Below are positions 35,269 through 43,773 of a stretch of 64,000 bases of DNA, in pieces. The DNA comes from Heterobilharzia americana (lineage: Eukaryota > Platyhelminthes > Trematoda > Strigeidida > Schistosomatidae), in NCBI GenBank assembly GCA_944470555.2, contig OX104131.1:12206515-12270514 (forward strand), given 5' to 3'. The position numbers and the translations under genes were made by a program. The notes below the pieces were generated by a model, which saw only the letters and a list, made by a program, of their open reading frames with translations, ran no database searches and was not told where the DNA came from. Position 1 is the first letter of the stretch; the number at the start of each line of letters is the position of its first letter.

Positions 35269-35695
35269 TGTAGTGAACCTTCTAGCACCAAAATAATGCT
35301 AGGCTAAAAATGAAGAAATAAACACAATCTGTTTAAATAATGGCTAAATAATCTTTTACGACGTCCACGAATGACTTTAGTTCTCTAAGTTTGTTTTGGC
35401 GTATAGGCAACCGCACGATGCTATTCCCCATTAATGCGTCTATTTTTTACTGGACGGCAGCAACTAGCTCAGGGTCCCTAGCCTAACCACTACTAGATAG
35501 ACAAGAAAACCTCCTTATTTCTGACTGATAAATAAACTGTTTTTCTGAGTACTTTTTACCATATGTGTTTTCTAATTTGTCTTCTGTTATCACTACTTAC
35601 ACGAAGTAAGATACTGATTAGAGGGGTACTGGTGCAGATTAATTTATGTAAGTCTGGTCAAGTGTTAGGCAATAATAAAACAAAACCGCCTTACA
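35269..35695 (+). repeat. 3' LTR of element 4
   Basis: From TGTAGTGAACCTTCTAGCACC to CCGCCTTACA. It is recognisably the element 2 LTR (CACCAAAAT, GGCTAAA, CACTTACACG) but well diverged. Confidence 0.75.
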
Positions 35696-36090
35696 ACAGC
35701 ATACCAAGTGTTTGGCTTAGTAAGAAAATAACTGCAATAGTCGCCATCTCTACATAGTCAACTGTTGTCAAAAGCACCACATTAATGGTATACTGCAGAG
35801 CGAATTATGGTTTCTTTTGCATTCTGGATTTCAAAAAAGGAACCGTAAATGACCAAGGTTTGTTTTGCAAATTTAGTCGTTTTAAAATATTTTCCGTCTG
35901 TTTACGGTTTCCTTGAATGACCATAACGGTTTTTCATTCAAAGTGTTACATTCCATCACATCTTCATTTGTATTCTTCTACAGTGTACACAATCAAGTCA
36001 ACTGCTTCCAACAGGAAACACTGTTGGCTGACAGAACTATTGCCAACCGCAATTGAATGACTCAGTCACGTAATTTTACCTTCTGCTTGT
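35696..36090. other. no gene seen
   Basis: AT-rich spacer sequence between element 4 and the SINE. Confidence 0.45.
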
Positions 36091-36104
36091 TGGATAACTA
36101 GTGG

Positions 36105-36240
36105 TCATCTTAGCTAAACGGCCTTCTGGATAATATTTCAGTTTCTGCATTGCTGATTACCAGGTTCGAATCCCAGTGAGTACAACGGGATTCACTAGGA
36201 TACTGCTATCTCAAGTGGATGATTACAAAAAAGGAGAGGA
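36105..36240 (+). repeat. tRNA-derived SINE or tRNA pseudogene
   Basis: A-box TAGCTAAACGG at 36111-36121 and a perfect B-box GGTTCGAATCC at 36163-36173, 52 bp apart, as in tRNA genes. The sequences that should form the acceptor stem do not pair, so this is not a working tRNA gene. The tail differs from that of the other SINE copies. Confidence 0.55.
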
Positions 36241-37840
36241 AGAACATCCTCGATACAACTACTAGTTAAACAACACAAAAGGCAACCAAATAGAAATGCT
36301 CTTCTATCCACACCACATCAGTTTCATGGAGATTCTACGCATAGAGATGGGACGTTTCGTACGTTATGAGAATAGGTGAGTTCAGTGAAAAGCTGCATGT
36401 AATTCCAAGTATTACATATTCTCCTTCTCATTCATCACTATGGAAACAACAAGAACAAGAACAACATATTTTCTACTCTTCCAACTATTCTTTTATCTCC
36501 ACAGTAACAATAGTTCATTTGAATTTCACTCTAGGCAATGATTACGATTGGAATGATTGAGTATTATTGTGAATTTCGATGTTATGCTCAATGTTAGTTG
36601 TCATGTGATTATAGGAAAGCTATGAAATACTCCCTTAAGTGTACTTTTAATTTATTGAAAGCATGAACTGTTTGTGAATGAATTTCAATCTTCGGGTCAT
36701 TGTGAAAAGTACGAAGAATTGTTAGCACACAAATCCATCTACAAACCATTGTCAAAATGAATTCACCCTAACCGATAGAAGTGTTTCCATGTGGTATGGA
36801 TACTGAAGGATGATCTGAGTGACAAGAGAACCTTGAATACGCGGAAATTCATGTAAGCTAAGTACAGATTGCCTACTCCATACTCTTCTGATCGAACAGA
36901 CATTTTCATGTTGGGTCTCGACAATGCTTTGCTCTTACAGACTCCGTCAAACTGAAGGGAATGAGTTGTCCTCTCGTTGTCCATCTTTCCCAAATGCCAC
37001 AACAGTCATCTCCTGTATCAGGCGTCATCATGTCCACCTATGTTCCAAAAATTTGATGGAGGATTCATTGTCAGTTTGTGTGTTCAAAGAGATTGATGGT
37101 GTGTTCCAGATATGTGTGATCCAAGTACATCAGATTAATTGTGTTATGAGATGACGTGTGATAATGATCAGAGATTTGAACTACACCTTCCTCCAACCAT
37201 CATGCAATCCCAACATTTCAGTCATGGCTTCGAATATCGTCTGCTGCATGTTGATGTACACAGGTGCCATCATTGGTACTGGAAGAAAAGCAGAAGCACA
37301 TGAACTAGTGTTTCGTCTCTTGATCGTATTATCTATGTCTTCCTTTCTTGTGTGGGTTAATCTACGTAGAGTTGGCTGTTTGTCTTAAAGTGTGAATTCC
37401 TTTGTCTGCTCATGTGCAATGCATTCTTGGTTCTTTTTCATTGCGTCAAGTACACTGTGCAACTGCCAGAAAAACGCCTACATATATAGATATAATTGCA
37501 TACATTCTTTCAGAGCTGAAATGACTAACACCGTTTTGACCTGCGCTAAATCAAGTGAAGCGCAAACAGCCAGCTTTAAATCGTCAATAACCGTCATCTA
37601 AATATTGTGTTCCCAAATACTATGAAATATTCTAACCCGCTAGAACTTACAACGAATCTTTGGGAGAATGATACAGCCAATTCAAGTAATAACTGGAATA
37701 AAACGTAATGTAATCGACATCCATATGAAGGACGGCTCATCAGAGAACGCATACACTTCTTGCTTCAAGCCAAACCAAATACTGACATACGTATGGTAAT
37801 CTCCACAATACAGATCTCAAATTAATAATACAACACAACC
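36241..37840. other. spacer of the large inverted repeat, last part; no gene seen
   Basis: Several short frames (36763-37002 minus, 36924-37154, 37158-37388) overlap on both strands. None shows a domain or a codon pattern that convinces me. No repeat recognised. Confidence 0.4.
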
Positions 37841-40545
37841 ATTGTCATCGTGAGAAGAGTAGTCTGCTCAGCTATCTGGTCCATTGTTCAACTAGCTGGA
37901 CATCATTATATATTCCTTAGATCTACATGAGATGCAGTGAAATGACTTCCTCCTGAAATTTGATTTCATTATATGTTCCTGGTGAATCGATTGTAGTCTG
38001 GTTACGAAATCTGTTTTGAACAAGAAGAGGGGGTGTTCCAATCGAAATGAATATACTGTAACTTAATTAGTGAAGCACAAACCAATAACCCCCAAACTAC
38101 TATCGAGCAAATCGTAATTTTTAAGCATGGTTCAACTTAAGAGCTGCCTCTCAATTGATCAACTCAATTTCACATAGTCATTCTGTTTAGGACGATTTTA
38201 GAGTTTATGTAGTCTTGCATTATATCATTGAAGCGTCCAGAATGCCTAATAACTATCCTCAATATCACTCTCATATTCTGTAATAAGAGTCTCCTTACAT
38301 TGGTGTCTTCATGACTGGCGGTACGCAAATGAGTATTGATTGTGGTCAACGTCTTAACGGAATGAGTCCTGACTATGCAAGCGGAGTATGCATGTACGCC
38401 TATCGTGTAAGACGACGAGAAAAGTGATTCAGTCTTCTATCAACTTCGATATTTTATCGTGAATACTTCATCATCAGGCTTATTGACATGGTTAGCGCGA
38501 ACGTCATAGGGAGTGGTTGTTTATTTATTTTAGGAAATACCATATTTGATACATTATTTATTCTCCCTTCTCAAGTATGTGGCGTTCGCATTACCTAGTG
38601 GATGTTGAAAGCGGTCATTCTGACTACATCCATCAGGTGTCACCATGTTCTGCATCTAGTCTTAATCGATAGAATCACTCCCACAACTCAATGGGTAGGT
38701 CCATTACTGCTGGAGATCGATCACAACCCAGTGCTACGCAATCGATTCCAACACACATGTACATGCATGACATTCTGCGAATTTCATTCCTCTTCTTCTT
38801 TATTCAATACAAAGTTTGAGGAAGTGCTGCATGAAATCTGAAAATCAACGACAGTGGTTTCTAACTACTCATGTCGTCAGCAGTGTACAGAAGACATCGT
38901 CTTGGCTATTGTAACTGTCATATTTTCTCAAATCCAGCCTTTTATCACTCAATATCTCAATAGCCTTCGATCTAATTATATGATGAAATCAATGAAACTT
39001 CACCGTTCCATAGTCTAAGTCCTTTCCTACTTATTCTAGAATACGCCATCAGATATCTAAGTAAAGGAATCTACTTCAACTTTGAGTGATTTTCACCATC
39101 GACTGATATTGGCGACAGAATTATGGGGATCCCGAGGCACTGAAAAATTGTGCTGCACTGCTTCAGCTGTGGCTCACTGGTCTAAGCACTAAAATTCCAA
39201 TTGATGGATCCCGTGTTCGAAGTCAGCTCTACTTATCGCGGTCTGGGCAGATAGGTAGTATCGTCTAACCACCACACAATATGTGTGGCTCATCGCTTAC
39301 TGCACATGCATACAAAACGTTGGTGAGTGGATTTCAATTCGATTTGGCAAGATCATCAGCTCTCGAACCACGCAGACACCTGGATATTCAGCTAGTTGCA
39401 TGAAGGAACAACGTGCATTATGCAAATCCAGTTGACCTGCCATACAATGCAATCAAATATCATCAAACGATCACCGCTTTACTGTTCTATATCCGTCACC
39501 CATCTTCAATTCCGATATTTACTTACTCACCTAGTACTGCCTGACTGACATCATATCACTGATGTATGTCAAAGGAATCGAAACTACATACAGTACACAA
39601 TCCATACAACACTAAACAATGCCACTTAGTATACGTGGTTCACAGAATGAGTCATGGCTTTCTAACCACTGTACAAGTACTGATGATGAATATCGTCTGT
39701 CCAGTACTTCAGTAGGTGAGGTGCGAAATGAACGGTATGCTCACTTGTCGAGAGTTCCCTGGTGAACACAATGAGGCGTAACGCTAATCTGTGAGGTGTA
39801 TCACAAAATCTCGTCTAGAAATGTTCACGTTGAACCAGTCTGATCTGCCAAATGTCTACATGTGTCCAATATACTACATAACCTTTTAATTCCCAGTGTC
39901 AACATAGCCATCTGACGATTAGGACCGATTCTCAATCAAATCTTGGATCAGAGACAAACTTAGCAACCCCTAGCACCGCTTATATTTTTTTGGCCCAATC
40001 CATGATATTACCTCAGTGAATTGTTACTAATTAAGGTTTTTCACGCATGAACTCTTGTTCATACTTGAACTCATTGTAACTATTCAGAGGTACATTCATC
40101 TACTCTTATCACTACACGCTTTCTCGAACAAATCACAGATAAATTGATCATCAGAGACGCCTCTTTCTTACAGGTAATCAAGCGACGATGTGCTCATTCT
40201 GTCGCGTATGAAAGACTTCGAGGACACAGAGAACACAATTCTATACTGATACTTAGCAGTTTCCTGAGCATCACTCCGCTGTAATATGAGAATACTTACC
40301 ATAAATTTCTTATCTATCGCTCGTGTATGCATTTCGCACTTGCGTTAAGCTTCATAGTACGGAGTGAAATCAACTGTCGAAGTCAAACGTTAGTCTTGAC
40401 TGAGGAGTGCTATCAACCTGCTACATGTTCTGGTGATCCACAGAAGCTTAATGCTGATGTGAAAGTCACACCTAACCACTTTCAACAGTTTCTATCTACG
40501 ATATAGGTGATCTATCCAAACGATTAGCAACAACTTATTTTTGCT
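37841..40545. repeat. right arm of the 2.7 kb inverted repeat
   Basis: Reverse complement of 28806-31508. The inner end is ATTGTCAT at 37841, and the outer end lies between 40524 and about 40545. The near identity of the arms over 2.7 kb points to a recent duplication or to ongoing gene conversion. Confidence 0.9.
39170..39300 (+). repeat. tRNA-derived SINE in the right arm
   Basis: A-box TGGCTCACTGG at 39170-39180 and B-box-like GTGTTCGAAGTC at 39213-39224. The tail TGGGCAGATAGGTAGTATC and CTTACTGCAC matches the SINE at 13553-13690. Confidence 0.65.
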
Positions 40546-41180
40546 ACAAGCCTGTGAAACGTTGTCGTCGAAGATGAAATCCATATGACACCTGACTACT
40601 TGTAGCTTCGAAGAGTCACAAGCGTTTGATATAGCCTGTGAGATCGTTTAAAGTAGAGTTCCAGCCACTGGAAACCTAGTGGGTGAGGTTTTTATGCTTT
40701 ATTAAAGGAGACTTTTTGGGCACGCCTGATATAAGTTTAAGAATTCTTCACTTCAGCGCCACATATAGGTGCCCCATAGCACATCGAATTTCTGACATCT
40801 AGTTCAACTTTTGGAGATTAGTAACGAATTCCTAGGTAGCTTGAATGGATGCTACTTTAGCGTAAAACCAGCTGCCGGACGTTCATGCATTGACAACTCT
40901 CATGCAAAATTTCTAACAACACCCAGTCCTACACTCATTGTCTGACCATGTTGATTCTTTCCCCATGCCATCTGTTTTCTCCCCTATTCATATCATTGTT
41001 TTCAGTCTTACAGTCTCCTACTTTTCTATTACCTCGGATAATGATGATATGGACTACGGTAAGTACATCAAAAGCCATCAGATTTAAGACAATCCGACTA
41101 CAAATTTCATACCAAGTAACAAGTAGCAGAAGAAAGACGACAAATTCCGTCCCCTTATAGCATGCAAAAGAGACGAAAAA
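40546..41180. other. no gene seen
   Basis: AT-rich sequence outside the inverted repeat. A 70-codon frame at 40948-41160 has no support. Confidence 0.45.
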
Positions 41181-41203
41181 CTTGTTTATTTCGAGATGTA
41201 TAA

Positions 41204-41464
41204 TTAGTCTAAATACTTTAAAATCTTTATAACCAAAAAAAGTAACAAAGTAACTGTGACAAGAAACGTTATTGCGAACAGAATTGAAAAGACAGTTAAA
41301 AGCAATAAAAATAATTTGATCCGAAAACTGTGTACCCTGCCATAATTTCTACGCCAGTACTCTTCTTTCAGATGTTGTACTTGTTCACCACTAATTATTT
41401 TGTCTGAAAAACTGGCTCTTTGGCATTCATTGTTTGATAAACCATTAGAGCTTTTCAGAAGCAT
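41204..41464 (-). CDS. possible small membrane protein, 86 residues
   Basis: I do not recognise this protein. An ATG-started frame of 86 codons has a polar first half (SNGLSNNECQRASFSDK ... EEYWRRNYGRVHSFR). A long hydrophobic segment follows at about residues 50-80 (LFLLLLTVFSILFAITFLV, then TLLLFLVI), ending with KILKYLD. The shape is that of a tail-anchored protein with one or two membrane passes. AATAAA (41185-41190 on the minus strand) lies 14 bases after the stop, and TATATATAG (41668-41680) lies about 210 bases upstream of the ATG. It does not resemble any retroelement protein here. It may still be chance in AT-rich DNA, or one exon of a larger gene. Confidence 0.3.
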   Translation of the reverse strand: MLLKSSNGLSNNECQRASFSDKIISGEQVQHLKEEYWRRNYGRVHSFRIKLFLLLLTVFSILFAITFLVTVTLLLFLVIKILKYLD

Positions 41465-41667
41465 ATTTATTGATTCAATGCATTTTTACAATGTTCAGTG
41501 AAAAGATCTGACAACAGCACCTCAGAGTTGTAGAATATTAAACATCATCTCTCCAAGAAGCTTGTACATTCACTTGCATCCTAAAAAGTATATTGCAGTA
41601 AAATCTACAGCTGTATATTGTAGAGACAGGGAGGAGTTTCGTCAGATGTGGTGCTGGAAGTTAATCT

Positions 41668-41680
41668 TCTATATATAGAG
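41668..41680 (-). promoter_or_regulatory. TATA-like site upstream of the small membrane-protein frame
   Basis: CTCTATATATAGAAG on the minus strand, about 210 bp before the ATG at 41464. In AT-rich DNA such sites are common, so the support is weak. Confidence 0.2.
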
Positions 41681-41699
41681 ATGGCCTCGTTCAAAGATC

Positions 41700-42520
41700 A
41701 ACACTCCTACGTTAAACACAAAAGCAGTCATAAGTGGATTATTGGATGGTATTGACAGCAAAGACAATGGATTGGAGGCTTCCCACATTGGTAGCCTATG
41801 ACAACTGTTATTGGATAATGAGGCGACCTGATGAATCAAGTGAATCTCATCGATTCAAGTTCGTTTGGGTCACACCCAATGGGATTCAGTAATGTGAGAT
41901 TCTATTAACTCTGACTGGGGTCAAACCGCTTTAGAAACTGTGCAATGTTACTGAGACTATATGAAGTTGAACACTGAAAGGGAACTGAATTCGCTGCTTG
42001 GTAGTCATCTGAAAGTAATATAAGACAACCTTGTAACAAAACGAGAAAATCTCATAACCTACAGGTGTGTACGGTGAAAAGTTTGATGCAATAGCATGTC
42101 ACTTCTGTTTGTTGATTGCTTTCGAGTGGATGGGCTGGCCACTACTGGCTCATGGATACCTGAATATAGCAAGTAGATTCATTTTGTTATTAATGATGAA
42201 CAGCGGAATATCAAACGATATCCGCTGCCTAAGTAATAGCTATTGTAATTTAGTATCTTAGTGGATGATGCTTTGTTTTTCGAAGCGATGGGTGCAGAGT
42301 TCAAGTGTCAGTGGGAACAAAACTCATTAGGAAGCAGGTGTATCCAGATGATGAGTCTCAAACTGAATGAAAGGCATGTCCTAGCTACTAATCTGAAAAT
42401 TGACTAATGCTGAAGCTTTACCACGACACTTTAGCCAATTATTTATTAAAGATTGTATCCATCGCCCAGAAAATTTTCATTCGTGATCTTCTTAGGACAA
42501 TCCTGAAAACTCAATCTGAG
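41700..42520. other. no gene seen
   Basis: Short frame at 42067-42261 only, with no domain. The CR1 remnant begins near 42530. Confidence 0.4.
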
Positions 42521-42529
42521 CAAGTTCAA

Positions 42530-43573
42530 GGGTCCAAATGAGCTACAACATTGTACCGTCTTATCGCTTTTAGCAGATATCATTGCTAAACCAAAATTCT
42601 GACTGGTTAATATATCACTGAGTCAACCGAAGTCACACAGTGAATGGAAAGAAGTCATTATCAGTTCAGTCTATAAAAGTATCCGTCACAGTTAACTATC
42701 TCCGAATCAGTCTGACTAATTTGTTTGGTAAGTTATTGGTAACGATCATCTGCATGTTGACGGTAATAGGCTTTTAGCTATGAGACAGTACGGATTTGGG
42801 TCGGTTATTCGTGCTGAAAAAACTCCGTCACTTCAAACGATGACTGAGCTGTTCCTAGCACAGCGTTTCAAATGATGCAATAATCATAGATTTCAATCAA
42901 GCTACTAACAGTGTCTTTAACCCAGGTCACAAGAAGAAGTGATAAGGTTCTGAGATTGATGATTTAGTTGGGAACTGCGTCGTAGACATTTTCCGCAATA
43001 GAAAACAGCTAACAGGGGTAGCGTGCTTCGTCCTCACGGAAACCAGTAAAAAGCGGAGTGCATCATGGTACTGTCATGCATCCACTTTTCTCCCTGCTTT
43101 ATGTCTATGAGTTTCTCACGATAACTGGGTCTTCCACCTTCCTTTTTATAGATGTTGAAGGCTACAGGACCACTACGATGAGGATAGAATGATTTTACTA
43201 GAACACAGAAATACTGTAGTAAATTGATACCTGAGTTGTTACTTAGAAATTACCAACAAGAGTGAAGCTATGTGAAACAGTCACGACCAACTGCATGACT
43301 ACTCGATCAATGACATACTGCTATCCAACATGAATGAATACAAGGGCATAGGTGTCACACTTAATTTTGACATAAAAACGTCCGCTAATTGTATAGTGGT
43401 AGCTTGCAATCCTTAGGGAACACCTTCCAGTACTTTTATAATATGTTTCTAACTTCATACTCGTTATATGTAAGATCTCATTTGGAGCGTGGGGTTCAAG
43501 CAGTAAGCTAATGTTTCAAATACGAAGCATACACGCAAGAGCAGGAAAATAAGGTAGGAACTAAGATAGTTAA
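42530..43573 (+). pseudogene. CR1 reverse transcriptase, left half (copy C, split by an RTE)
   Basis: Decayed blocks in order: LADIIAKP (about 42575), HSEWKEVIISSVYKS (about 42645), RQYGFGSVIR (about 42785, QHGF box as QYGF), NSVFNPGH (about 42910), LYVYEFLTITGSSTFLFID (about 43100, with the ADD box damaged), then YSINDILLSNMNEYKGIGV (about 43300-43355) and FDIKTSANC. The thumb reads FYNMFLTSYSLYVRSHLER and GVQAVS (about 43435-43505). It ends in KVGTKIV at 43570, where the RTE element begins. The matching right half starts at 47524. Confidence 0.8.
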
Positions 43574-43595
43574 TCATCATCATCATCATCATTAT
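43574..43595 (-). repeat. (GAT)n tail of the RTE element
   Basis: TCATCATCATCATCATCATTAT on the plus strand, exactly at the 3' insertion edge. Confidence 0.85.
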
Positions 43596-43773
43596 CAACA
43601 TAGGACCAGGCATTACTGCGTAACGGTCCGAGTTGCCACACCTCATATCAGCACATCAAGTAAAAAGGTAGTGAGGTGAAGGATGAAGATAAGTGAATGC
43701 AGTCAAAAGAAATATAAAGTATGAGAAGAAAGGAAAGAGGAGTGACAAAATAGTGAGATTCGGTATAGCGTTG

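Larger units (their letters stand above)
33772..35695 (+). mobile_element. Boudicca-like gypsy remnant, internally deleted (element 4)
   Basis: The first 35 bp (TGTAGTGCATCTTCTTGGCA) match the start of the element 2 LTR, and then the sequence jumps straight into integrase coding sequence. The rest of the 5' LTR, gag, protease, reverse transcriptase and RNase H are gone. Integrase tail, 3' untranslated region, polypurine tract AGGAGGGGA (35255-35263) and a 3' LTR (35269-35695) follow. It is the same family as element 2 but older. The flanking bases (GAGG and ACAG) do not match, so no target duplication remains. Confidence 0.85.

Noticed and set aside
36105..36180. tRNA gene
   Set aside because: A and B boxes are good but the ends do not pair as an acceptor stem, and no anticodon arm can be drawn with confidence.
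36763..37388. multi-exon host gene in the spacer
   Set aside because: Overlapping frames on both strands without domains; I could not find a consistent set of exons.
28806..40545. Polinton or other large DNA transposon with long inverted ends
   Set aside because: No polymerase, integrase or capsid gene of its own is seen in the spacer; the only pol sequence there is a gypsy relic.
43575..43595. independent microsatellite
   Set aside because: It is the (GAT)n tail of the RTE element, at its exact insertion edge.
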